Shown: piece by piece, positions 1-7,516 of the stretch | How positions within the stretch are numbered: position 1 is the stretch's first letter | How the letters are laid out: every line of letters begins with the position of its first letter | From: Pseudomonas mendocina | Lineage (GTDB): Bacteria > Pseudomonadota > Gammaproteobacteria > Pseudomonadales > Pseudomonadaceae | Direction of reading: 5' to 3' | DNA length: 64,000 bases | NCBI RefSeq assembly: GCF_003008615.1 | Contig: NZ_CP027657.1 | Span: 2,418,001-2,482,000, forward strand | The notes under the pieces: model-generated | Told to the model about the DNA's origin: nothing | The model's input: only the letters and a program-made list of their open reading frames with translations | Database searches by the model: none | Position numbers and translations under genes: made by a program

Positions 1-567
1 CTGGTAAAGAAAGTGTTCACCTTGTTGGCGTTGCAGAGCCTGTTCCTGAGAGGCGCTCAAGTGCAGTTCAGGCGTGCCAGTTGCCGGACGCCAGAGGCTT
101 GCTTGCTGGTTTTCGACGTGTCGCCAGGCTGCCTGGCCATCGGCGTGTTGCTGCCAGGTGCTGCCATACCAGCTCAGGCGTTGTATGGGGCCAAGCCAGG
201 TGGCCAGTGTTTCGGCATTGCACTCCGAGAAGAAGTAACTGGCTGTGCGAGGCCGAGAGTAGCGCAGTACACCGCGGCGCTCCTGGTCGAAACGAATGAA
301 CAGGATATGGCGTAGGTGGGCCAGCAGGTCTTGTGCAATGGCTGGGGTTTCCAGGAGCAGGCCGGGCCAGGCGAGTGGTTCGCCCTGCATGGCGGCCAGC
401 AATGAGGGATTGGCCTGTGCATTGATCAGCAGGGGGCTTTCTTCCTCGCAGGCGACCAGCTCGGTATTGTCGAACAGGCGTATCGGATTCGGGTCTTCTC
501 CCAGCTTGTAAAGCTCAGGCAGCAAATGCTCCGTGCGCTCCAGCAGCAGCCAACGCCCAGTGTTCAT
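1..567 (-). CDS. DUF4123-type T6SS adaptor, partial (C-terminus beyond left edge)
   Basis: Reading from the ATG at 567, an open frame of 189 codons runs off the left edge with no stop. It starts MNTGRWLLLERTEH and holds SWYGSTWQQHADG near its visible end. Its ATG overlaps the vgrG stop (ATGA), so the two are probably translationally coupled. Proteins of this size and position, directly after vgrG, are usually DUF4123 (Tap/TEC) chaperones that load a toxic effector onto the VgrG spike. The family call rests on context and overall look. The cargo effector and immunity genes would lie further left, outside the window. Confidence 0.6.
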   Translation of the reverse strand, partial: MNTGRWLLLERTEHLLPELYKLGEDPNPIRLFDNTELVACEEESPLLINAQANPSLLAAMQGEPLAWPGLLLETPAIAQDLLAHLRHILFIRFDQERRGVLRYSRPRTASYFFSECNAETLATWLGPIQRLSWYGSTWQQHADGQAAWRHVENQQASLWRPATGTPELHLSASQEQALQRQQGEHFLYQ

Positions 568-2645
568 GCGCTGGCTCCAGCAGTCATGGCCTTACGGCAG
601 GGACAGTCGGACAGCGGGCATTGCAGCGGGGTGCCGCCCTTGGGCTTCTGGCATAGCTCGACGATGGGCAACTCTTCACGTAGGCGCTGTTTGAGCAATG
701 CTCCCGGTACATCCGCATCCGCTGGCTTCGCTGCGCCCGGCATGATGGGCGCTGCCCCCGAGCCGTTGCCCGGCGCACCGCCGGAGTTGATCTTGATCAC
801 CGGCCCCACCAGGGTCACGCCGCCGCCGTCGAGTTTGATGAAGCTGCCGCCGCCTTTGAGGGTCAGTTCGCTGCCGGCTTCGAGCACGACTTTCAAGCCG
901 CTGGAGAGGTGGATTTCCTGGCCGGCCTTGATGAATTGACCGTTGCCGAGCTTGATGTGCTGGCTGTCGCCAACGGTGACGTGATCGTTGGCTTTGATCT
1001 CGGTCTTGCGGTCGCCGTGGGTGGTGCGGTGTTCTTCGGCCTTGAAGTGGCTGTAGGCGTTGGCCTCGACGGTGTCGTGGCGCTCGTTGCCGACGCGGAT
1101 TTTCTGGTCGTGCTCGATGTTCTCGTCCCAGTCGCGCTGGGCATGCACGTAAATCTGCTCGACGCCCTTGCGATCTTCGATGCGCAGTTCGTTGTAGCCG
1201 CCACCGCCGGGGCTGCTGAGGGTCTTGAATACGCTGCGGGTCTTGTTCGCCGGCAGCTCGTAGGGCACCACGTGTTCGGCGTGGTACAGGCAGCCGGTGA
1301 CCAGGGGCTGGTCGGGGTCGCCTTCGAGGAAGGTGACCAGCACTTCCATGCCGATACGCGGGATGGTGATGGCGCCGTAGCGATCACCCGCCCAGCTGGA
1401 GCTGACGCGTAACCAGCAACTGGTTTTTTCATCCGCCTGGCCCTCGCGATCCCAGAAGAACTGCACCTTCACCCGGCCGTATTGGTCGCAATGGATCTCT
1501 TCGCCAGCCGGGCCGGTGACTACGGCGCTCTGGCTGCCGAGGATGCGCGGTTTCGGGTGGGCCAGGGATGGGCGATAGGGCACGTCCCAGGGCGTGGCAG
1601 TGAAACGGTTGCGGTAGCCCTGGGTGAAACCGTCGGCAGGCTGGGTGTCGCTGGTCACCGACTCTTCCAGCACCTGCGGCTGTTTACCTTCATGAAGGAC
1701 TTCGGTGAGCAGCCAGAGCTGGTTCCACTCTTGGCGTGGATGTTCGCTCAGGTCGAGGAAGTGACCACTGACCAGCGTCGGTGAGTCGCCGTCGCCCTGG
1801 GCCAACTCGAAGTCGTGGCGGTGCCGTTCCAGAGCGCGCTTGGCCAAGTGCTTGCCGCGTTCGCGGTCGGTGTAGCGTCCGGGATAGTCGTAGTCTTCCA
1901 GCTTGGGTTGGGCGTCGCCTTCGGCCTTGGCTTCCAGTTGCAGGCGCGGCTTCTCGAAGTCGTAGTCGCGGCGTGTCACCTGGCTGGTGCGGGTTTCCAC
2001 GCGTACGCCGAAATGCTTGATCACCGGGTCGTCGGCCACCAGGCCGGTGTCCTGCTGGTAGGCCAACGGTGCCAGGCGCGGGAAGGCGGTCTGGTCGTCG
2101 CCGAAGGTCAGCACGTGGCCCTCGTTGCTGTGTTGGAAGTGGTAGTGGATACCTTCTTCCTCGCACAGGCGCTGGATGAAGTGCAGGTCGCTCTCGTCGT
2201 ACTGCACGCAATACTCGCGCTCGGGATAGATCGAGCCGAGCTGGAATTGATAAGCGTCGGCCTGGATGCCGTGTTCCTCGAGCACCTGGCCGATGATCTT
2301 CTCCACCGTCAGATGCTGGAAGATGCGCTGGTTGGTGCGATGAGCCAGGTAGGCCAGCTGCGGCACCAGGGTCAGTCGGTAGCGCGTCATGTGCTTGCCG
2401 GACTCGCCTTGTGCGATGCGGTGGATCAGGCCGTGGATACCGGTGTCATTCTGGTCGAAGGCGAGAAAGGCGCGCTGATGCAGCAGGCTTTCCAGGTCGA
2501 GGTCGGGACGTTCGCTGATCAGTTCCACGTCGAAGGCGTAAGGCTGGCTGACCGCCTCGCGCCCGCTGAACTCGAGCACCTGCAGGTCGTGCTCGACGCC
2601 TTCGATGCTGAGACTGAAATGGGTCTGGTTGGCCTGGGCGAACAT
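564..2645 (-). CDS. vgrG: Type VI secretion spike protein VgrG (TssI)
   Basis: Trimeric spike tip of the T6SS needle, which sits on the Hcp tube and carries effectors. The 693-residue protein has a gp27-like N-terminal half (HFSLSIEGVEHDLQVLEFSG at the start), a gp5-type OB fold around residues 390-470 (YGRVKVQFFWDREG, then WAGDRYGAITIPRIGMEVLV) and a repetitive beta-helix region to about residue 620. A roughly 70-residue tail ends in a cysteine cluster (CPLSDCPCRK), which may be the adaptor or effector docking part. I chose the ATG at 2645 because GAGAGGA precedes it; the frame stays open 27 codons further upstream. It lies downstream of hcp and overlaps the DUF4123 gene by 4 bp. Confidence 0.93.
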   Translation of the reverse strand: MFAQANQTHFSLSIEGVEHDLQVLEFSGREAVSQPYAFDVELISERPDLDLESLLHQRAFLAFDQNDTGIHGLIHRIAQGESGKHMTRYRLTLVPQLAYLAHRTNQRIFQHLTVEKIIGQVLEEHGIQADAYQFQLGSIYPEREYCVQYDESDLHFIQRLCEEEGIHYHFQHSNEGHVLTFGDDQTAFPRLAPLAYQQDTGLVADDPVIKHFGVRVETRTSQVTRRDYDFEKPRLQLEAKAEGDAQPKLEDYDYPGRYTDRERGKHLAKRALERHRHDFELAQGDGDSPTLVSGHFLDLSEHPRQEWNQLWLLTEVLHEGKQPQVLEESVTSDTQPADGFTQGYRNRFTATPWDVPYRPSLAHPKPRILGSQSAVVTGPAGEEIHCDQYGRVKVQFFWDREGQADEKTSCWLRVSSSWAGDRYGAITIPRIGMEVLVTFLEGDPDQPLVTGCLYHAEHVVPYELPANKTRSVFKTLSSPGGGGYNELRIEDRKGVEQIYVHAQRDWDENIEHDQKIRVGNERHDTVEANAYSHFKAEEHRTTHGDRKTEIKANDHVTVGDSQHIKLGNGQFIKAGQEIHLSSGLKVVLEAGSELTLKGGGSFIKLDGGGVTLVGPVIKINSGGAPGNGSGAAPIMPGAAKPADADVPGALLKQRLREELPIVELCQKPKGGTPLQCPLSDCPCRKAMTAGASA

Positions 2646-2833
2646 TCGTTGTTCCTCTCGATCATTCCATGATGGGCGCGTGGCGCGCTCCAGGTTGTAA
2701 CCGAATCGGCCGCGCCGTGCTGGCAACGGTCGAGGTTTTCGGCGATCTGCCGGCGCGTTCTATGCGCTGCTTGCCGAAACGCAGCGGCCAGGACGATGCC
2801 TGGCCGCTGCGGTGACGCGGACGCGATCCCGGC

Positions 2834-3352
2834 TTACGCGGAGATCGGGGTACGCCAGTCGTCGGAGCCGGAAGTACCGGAGACTTCGTGGGTCCAAACG
2901 ATCTTGCGGTAGGTGAAGTAGACGTCTTCCAGGTGGGTGAAGTGCGCCATGTTCGGATCCTGGCAGTTCGGCATGCGCGACTGCACGTCGACGATCACGG
3001 CGTCTTCCAGTTCGATGGTGAAGTAGTGCTCCTGGGTACCGGTGGAGGAGGTGCGGTACCACTCCAGGCGGCACTTGCTCAGACGCTCACCGGAGGTCAG
3101 GGAGTTGAAGATCAGCGGCGAGGACTTGTCGAAGACCTTGGTGATCATCAGCGGCTTGTGTACGCGCTGGCCGGTCGGTTGGCCGGACTGCGGGTCACGC
3201 GGGATGATGACCTGGTGGTTGTAGGCTTGAACCAGAATCTGGTCTTCATGACCTTCCTGGAAAATGTTGCCGACCGAGTCCTCGGTGAAGGTGCCAGCGG
3301 TGATCAGACCTTGCTTGGTGCCTTCGAGGGACAGATACGCGGGTGTTGGCAT
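2834..3352 (-). CDS. hcp: Type VI secretion tube protein Hcp (TssD)
   Basis: Hcp forms hexameric rings that stack into the T6SS inner tube and are secreted. The 172-residue product begins MPTPAYLSLEGTKQG and carries the Hcp core (NIFQEGHEDQILVQAYNH; HKPLMITKVFDKSSP; FTIELEDAVIVDV), ending near TYRKIVWTHEVSG. Length is normal for the family. The ATG at 3352 is preceded by AAGGAGAG with good spacing; an upstream in-frame start at 3376 lacks this. No structural T6SS genes (tssA-M) are visible, so this is an orphan hcp-vgrG island that would use a main T6SS encoded elsewhere. A sigma54-like promoter lies just upstream. Confidence 0.95.
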   Translation of the reverse strand: MPTPAYLSLEGTKQGLITAGTFTEDSVGNIFQEGHEDQILVQAYNHQVIIPRDPQSGQPTGQRVHKPLMITKVFDKSSPLIFNSLTSGERLSKCRLEWYRTSSTGTQEHYFTIELEDAVIVDVQSRMPNCQDPNMAHFTHLEDVYFTYRKIVWTHEVSGTSGSDDWRTPISA

Positions 3353-3407
3353 GAGTGCTCTCCTTGCCTGGGTCATGGATCGTGTTCGATCCGGGAGCCA
3401 GGGTTAT

Positions 3408-3423
3408 AGCGAGCGGCATGCCA
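3408..3423 (-). promoter_or_regulatory. candidate sigma54 (RpoN) promoter for hcp
   Basis: On the minus strand the sequence TGGCATGCCGCTCGCT has the GG-N10-GC core of a -24/-12 promoter, with two differences from the consensus TGGCACG-N4-TTGCW. Transcription would begin near 3397, about 45 nt before the hcp ATG. RpoN control of hcp-vgrG islands is known in several gammaproteobacteria. This assignment is by eye. Confidence 0.4.
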
Positions 3424-3635
3424 GAAATTTAAAGATCAATAAAAACAAAGAGTTGATGTGACCTGATGACTGGTGGTGGTCATGATGAGTGTTAGGTCAC
3501 GCAAAACTGTGCAGCAAGTTGCGCAGTGCTGTGCAGGTTGTTGCGCAGGGTGCTGAATGGCGCGTATTTCCTGGCTTGTGCCCGCTTGAGCGCGGTTTTA
3601 TCCACAGCGCTCTGCGCAAGAATTTGCCAGGTCGA

Positions 3636-5078
3636 TCACTCGGCCCAGTGTCGACCGTGGCGTTCCAGCAGGTGTTGCAGTTGCTCCGGGCCATCGCTGC
3701 CGGCCGGGTAGGGACGCGGGCTCTGGTAGTGCTGGTGCCAGCCCTGCAGGATCGGGTCGACCCATTGCCAGGCAGCTTCGACTTCGTCGCGGCGCATGAA
3801 CAGGGTGGAGTCGCCTTCGATCACGTCGAGCAGCAGGCGCTCGTAGGCGTCCCAGCGGCGTTGCTGATTGAAGGCGTTGGCCAGGTTGAGATCCAGTTCC
3901 ACCGGTTTCAGGTGCATGCCCTTGCCGGGGTTCTTGGCCATCAATTGCAGGCTGATGCGTTCTTCCGGTTGCAGGCGGATCAGCAGCTGGTTGGCTTCGC
4001 CACCGTTGAACAGGCGATGCGGCACCGGCTTGAACTGGATGAGGATTTCCGACGCCTTCTTCGCCAGTCGTTTGCCGGTGCGCAGGTAGAACGGCACGCC
4101 GGCCCAGCGCCAGTTGTCGATCTCCACCTGCACGGCGACGAAGGTTTCGGTGTCGCTGTCGTTGTCGACGTTCTTCTCGAAGTAGTAGGCGGGCACGTCG
4201 TGGCCGCCGATCTTGCCGGCGGTGTACTGGCCGCGCACGGTCTTGTCCTGCACGTCGAGGCCGCTGATGGGTTTCAGCGCTTCGAGGATTTTCACCTTCT
4301 CGTTGCGCACCGCCTCGGCGTCGAAGCGTACCGGCGCCTCCATGGCCACCAGGCAGAGCAACTGCAGCAGGTGGTTCTGGATCATGTCACGCATGGCGCC
4401 GGCGTTGTCGTAGTAGGCGCCGCGGTTTTCCACGCCCAGGGTTTCGCAGACGCTGATCTGCACATGGTCGATATGCCCGGCGCGCCACACCGGTTCGAAC
4501 AGGGCATTGGCGAAGCGCAGCGCCATAAGGTTCTGCACAGTTTCCTTGCCCAGGTAATGGTCGATGCGGAACACCCGTGCCTCATCGAATACGGCACCGA
4601 TGGCGGCGTTGATTGCGCGGGCCGACTCCAGCGAATGGCCGATGGGTTTTTCCAGCACGATGCGCGCTTCGGGGCCGGCCAGGCCGGCGTTGGCCAGGTG
4701 GGCGGCGATATCTTCGAACAGGTTTGGTGCGGTGGCCAGGTAGTAGACCCGTACGCGGCCTTCGTCGCGCCCCAGGCGTTTGGCCAGGCGGCCAAAGTCG
4801 GCGCTTTGCGCGGCGTCCATGGCGAAGTAGTCGAGGCGCTCGGCGAAGCTGGCCCAGGTGTCTGTGGCGAAATCGGCGCGAGCGACCTGAGCGCGGCAGT
4901 GACGCTCGGCCAGGGCCTGGTAGGCCTCGCGGGTGTGGCTGCTGCGAGCCAGGGCGAGGATGCGCATATCGCTATGCAAGCGACCTTCGCGGTGCAGGTG
5001 ATAGAGCGCTGGCAGCAGCTTATGCAGGGCCAGGTCGCCCGTACCACCGAAGACCAGCATGTCGCAGGGAATACTCAA
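3636..5078 (-). CDS. zwf: Glucose-6-phosphate 1-dehydrogenase
   Basis: Oxidises glucose-6-phosphate to 6-phosphogluconolactone with reduction of NAD(P)+, feeding the Entner-Doudoroff and pentose phosphate routes. The N-terminal nucleotide-binding loop is FGGTGDLALHKLLPALY and the active-site signature is RIDHYLGKE. The protein is 480 residues, as usual for the family, if it starts at the TTG at 5078 (TTG AGT ATT CCC TGC). GGAG stands 8 nt before that TTG, and no suitable ATG fits the conserved N-terminus. It is transcribed divergently from a hexR-type gene, with a HexR-like operator between them. This pairing matches, from memory, P. aeruginosa PA5439/PA5438. Confidence 0.93.
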   Translation of the reverse strand: MSIPCDMLVFGGTGDLALHKLLPALYHLHREGRLHSDMRILALARSSHTREAYQALAERHCRAQVARADFATDTWASFAERLDYFAMDAAQSADFGRLAKRLGRDEGRVRVYYLATAPNLFEDIAAHLANAGLAGPEARIVLEKPIGHSLESARAINAAIGAVFDEARVFRIDHYLGKETVQNLMALRFANALFEPVWRAGHIDHVQISVCETLGVENRGAYYDNAGAMRDMIQNHLLQLLCLVAMEAPVRFDAEAVRNEKVKILEALKPISGLDVQDKTVRGQYTAGKIGGHDVPAYYFEKNVDNDSDTETFVAVQVEIDNWRWAGVPFYLRTGKRLAKKASEILIQFKPVPHRLFNGGEANQLLIRLQPEERISLQLMAKNPGKGMHLKPVELDLNLANAFNQQRRWDAYERLLLDVIEGDSTLFMRRDEVEAAWQWVDPILQGWHQHYQSPRPYPAGSDGPEQLQHLLERHGRHWAE

Positions 5079-5233
5079 GGGAAACACTCCGACTCGTTTT
5101 TGCAGGCTAGCTGCAATCATGGGGAAACGGCCCGGCAGCATCCATCTGCTGCGCTTGGCTGGGTGCTTCAGGGCGTCTTTTCCACCGCGTATCGGTTTTA
5201 AACTGCCTGTTGGCTGTGCGTGAATGCAAGCCA

Positions 5234-5248
5234 TGTAGTATAACTACA
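5234..5248. promoter_or_regulatory. HexR-type operator in the zwf / hexR intergenic region
   Basis: TGTAGTATAACTACA is a perfect 6-3-6 inverted repeat. It resembles the TGTAAT-type palindrome bound by HexR (RpiR family) in gammaproteobacteria. It stands between the divergent zwf and hexR-type genes, 156 bp upstream of the zwf start and about 90 bp upstream of the regulator start. That is the expected place for joint control by keto-deoxyphosphogluconate. Another ACTACAA follows at 5254-5260. Confidence 0.6.
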
Positions 5249-5339
5249 AGGTCACTACAACCGCCGACCGCTGATCATAACCGAGCTATGGTCAGTCGAG
5301 TGCCCGCGGTAGACCCTTTTCTGCATAGAGCCAATCTAA

Positions 5340-6206
5340 GTGAATCTGTTGCAACACATCGCCCAGTCGCGCCACCTGCTGCGCAAATCGGAACTCAAGG
5401 TGGCCGATCACGTCCTGCTTGACCCTGCATCGGTCATGCACAGCTCCATGGCTGAGTTGGCGCATAGCGTTGGCATCAGCGAGCCGACCATCGTGCGCTT
5501 CTGCCGTGCCATCGGCTGCACCGGTTTTCAGGATCTCAAGCTGAAACTGGCGCAGAGCCTGGCCGCTGGCGCCAGCTTCGGCCAGTTCGCCATCCATGAG
5601 GACGACTCGGTCGCCGACTTCAGCCTGAAGATCTTCGACACCACGTTGCACACCCTGATGGAGGTGCGCGAGAAGCTCGACCCCGAAGCACTGCAACGTG
5701 CCATCGCTGCCTGTGCGCAGGCGCAGCGCGTCGAGTTCTACGGTTTTGGCGCCTCCGGTGCGGTGGCGGCCGATGCCCAGCACAAGTTCTTCCGCCTGTT
5801 GCTCAATGCGGCGGCGTATTCCGACCCGCACATGCAGGCGATGAGTGCCGTGACCCTGAAGCCGGGTGATGTGGCCATCTGCATTTCCCAGTCCGGGCGT
5901 TCCAAGGATCTGCTGATCAGTGCCAACCTGGTGCGTGAGGCCGGTGCCAGCCTGATTACCCTGTGCCCGAGCCAGACGCCATTGGCCGATCTGGCCACCG
6001 TCAACCTGGCCATCGACGTGCAGGAAGATACCGAGATCTATACCCCGCTGACCTCGCGTATCGCCCACCTGGTAGTGATCGACGTGCTGGCCATGGGGGT
6101 CGCCATGGCGCGCGGCCCGACCTTGGTCAACCACCTCAAGAGCGTCAAGCGCAGCTTGCGTAGCCTGCGCCTGTCGCCGAAGTCGCTGCGTAACAGCGAA
6201 GACTGA
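5340..6206 (+). CDS. hexR: RpiR/HexR-family transcriptional regulator (HTH + SIS domain)
   Basis: Likely repressor of central sugar catabolism genes. Residues 1-75 form the RpiR helix-turn-helix (MAELAHSVGISEPTIVRFCR). Residues about 120-255 form a sugar-isomerase (SIS) domain (VEFYGFGASGAVAADAQHKF, then ISQSGRSKDLL), which binds a phosphosugar ligand. The 288-residue length is standard. The start is GTG at 5340 with only a weak ribosome-binding site. It faces away from zwf, which supports the HexR reading. Pseudomonas genomes may hold several HexR paralogs, so the gene symbol refers to the family rather than a proven ortholog. Confidence 0.8.
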   Translation: MNLLQHIAQSRHLLRKSELKVADHVLLDPASVMHSSMAELAHSVGISEPTIVRFCRAIGCTGFQDLKLKLAQSLAAGASFGQFAIHEDDSVADFSLKIFDTTLHTLMEVREKLDPEALQRAIAACAQAQRVEFYGFGASGAVAADAQHKFFRLLLNAAAYSDPHMQAMSAVTLKPGDVAICISQSGRSKDLLISANLVREAGASLITLCPSQTPLADLATVNLAIDVQEDTEIYTPLTSRIAHLVVIDVLAMGVAMARGPTLVNHLKSVKRSLRSLRLSPKSLRNSED

Positions 6207-6243
6207 GTAGAGCGATTAGCGGATGCTTTCAAGGATGAAAGAC

Positions 6244-6549
6244 ATGGTGAGACAAGGAGCGCTGATTGTGCTCACCGTGCTCGTTATGGGATGCAGTACC
6301 GTGGCCTCCAGGTTGGGCCCGGATAGGCCTTCTGATCTGTATCCAGCGACCAATACCGCACTCGAGCTAACTGGCGATCTGTGGTGTTGGTATTTTCTGG
6401 CTTGTCCGATTGTGCTGGTTTCTCTACCTGTGGATGTTGCACTGGATACGCTGTTGCTACCGGTCGATACGGTGCGTCTGCTCAATCGCGACGACTCGGA
6501 GAAAAAGTCTGAAACCAGTGCGGTACCAGGTGTCACCGAGGCTTCATAG
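6244..6549 (+). CDS. YceK/YidQ-like small lipoprotein
   Basis: A 101-residue lipoprotein. The signal peptide MVRQGALIVLTVLVMGC ends in a lipobox (VMGC), and the mature part has the hydrophobic pattern ACPIVLVSLPVDVALDTLLLPVDTV seen in YceK/YidQ-type proteins, which is listed here as two overlapping halves (ACPIVLVSLPVDVAL and DTLLLPVDTV). I prefer the ATG at 6244 because AAGGA lies 8 nt before it; an in-frame ATG at 6223 is possible. It follows hexR by 37 bp and could be co-transcribed with it. Function unknown. Confidence 0.7.
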   Translation: MVRQGALIVLTVLVMGCSTVASRLGPDRPSDLYPATNTALELTGDLWCWYFLACPIVLVSLPVDVALDTLLLPVDTVRLLNRDDSEKKSETSAVPGVTEAS

Positions 6550-6619
6550 CGCTGCCGCCAAAGCGTCATCTGCCTGAGCGATGCTGGGGACTCCAGCCTT
6601 TCGTTCCGGGAGAACCGAG

Positions 6620-6832
6620 ATGCCTCGTATCTTCGATGACGCGCAATTGCATGATCAGCCTGATGCCAAGACCCGTCGCAAATTGCAGGATCAACGGCGC
6701 ATGGCCTACCGACGGGCCATTGAGGACTACGCCGAACAATGCCAGTTGCAGCGTGAGCTGGCCGACTATCCCGAGCTGATTTCTGCCGGCCGTATGCAGG
6801 CTGTCGACCGAGTGCAACGCAACGCTGCCTGA
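6620..6832 (+). CDS. Small charged hypothetical protein
   Basis: A 70-residue, highly charged, probably helical protein starting MPRIFDDAQLHDQPDAKTRR, with RKLQDQRRMAYRRAIEDYAE in the centre. The ATG at 6620 has GGGAGA upstream. It resembles the small PA3496-type proteins of Pseudomonas by composition, but that link is from memory and weak. A 7-bp GC-rich hairpin (GCACCGC at 6840-6846 with GCGGTGC at 6862-6868) follows the stop and may end the transcript. No function can be assigned. Confidence 0.55.
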   Translation: MPRIFDDAQLHDQPDAKTRRKLQDQRRMAYRRAIEDYAEQCQLQRELADYPELISAGRMQAVDRVQRNAA

Positions 6833-7043
6833 TTGGCGAGCACCGCTCCGCGACTGGCAGGGCGGTGCGCTTGCCCGATTCTACGAACTTATTGCCCGCT
6901 TCTGCTGATCTGTCCGGCTCACCGCGACAGCACCTTTCGTGCCCACTACAGTTAGTGTCTGGCCCCTGTGTGCGGGGTCGACCGTGAGCGCCGGCAGGCC
7001 ATGCCGGAACCATCAGACACCATCGGAATAAGGTGGGCAGATC

Positions 7044-7502
7044 ATGATTACCCTGAATCTCAATGGCACCGACCATGAGCTGGATGTGGCCGGCGACATG
7101 CCGCTGCTCTGGGCTTTGCGCGACGTTGCCAATCTCACCGGAACCAAGTACGGCTGTGGTATGGCGCTGTGCGGCGCCTGCACGGTCAATGTCGAGGGGC
7201 AACCGACCCGCTCCTGCGTGACGCCGGTGTCGGCAGTGGCAGGCAAGCGCATCACCACTATCGAGGCCGTTGGCGAGGACGCCGTGGGCAAGGTGGTGCA
7301 GGAGGCCTGGCGCCAGCTCGATGTGGTGCAGTGTGGCTATTGCCAGTCCGGTCAGATCATGGCGGCGACGGCCCTGCTGAGCAGCAACAAGGCGCCGACC
7401 GATGCCGATATCGACGCGGCCATGAGCGGCAACATCTGCCGCTGTGCCACCTATGTGCGGATTCGTGCCGCCATCCACGAAGCTGCTGGGCAACTGGCCT
7501 GA
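7044..7502 (+). CDS. 2Fe-2S subunit of an isoquinoline 1-oxidoreductase-like molybdenum hydroxylase
   Basis: Small electron-transfer subunit of a xanthine oxidase-family dehydrogenase. It has both expected clusters: plant-type 2Fe-2S ligands C38, C43, C46 and C58 ([12 protein letters not shown]) and the C-terminal helical cluster C97, C100, C132 and C134 ([21 protein letters not shown]). The 152-residue length matches IorA. GGTGGGC precedes the ATG. The Moco subunit follows 14 bp downstream; there is no FAD subunit, as in the two-subunit Ior class. The substrate is unknown (N-heterocycles or aldehydes). Confidence 0.88.
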   Translation: MITLNLNGTDHELDVAGDMPLLWALRDVANLTGTKYGCGMALCGACTVNVEGQPTRSCVTPVSAVAGKRITTIEAVGEDAVGKVVQEAWRQLDVVQCGYCQSGQIMAATALLSSNKAPTDADIDAAMSGNICRCATYVRIRAAIHEAAGQLA

Positions 7503-7516
7503 GGAGGCACGTCATC

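Noticed and set aside
3489..5201. 570-codon open frame on the plus strand opposite zwf
   Set aside because: Antisense shadow of a conserved gene in GC-rich DNA; its product is low-complexity and resembles no family.
6950..7043. Molybdenum-cofactor riboswitch upstream of the ior-like pair
   Set aside because: Only a simple hairpin (CCGGCA...TGCCGG) is visible; the conserved Moco-motif architecture could not be recognised.
6216..7493. 425-codon open frame on the minus strand across the YceK-like gene and the 2Fe-2S subunit
   Set aside because: Runs antisense to several real genes with known motifs and has no coherent composition.
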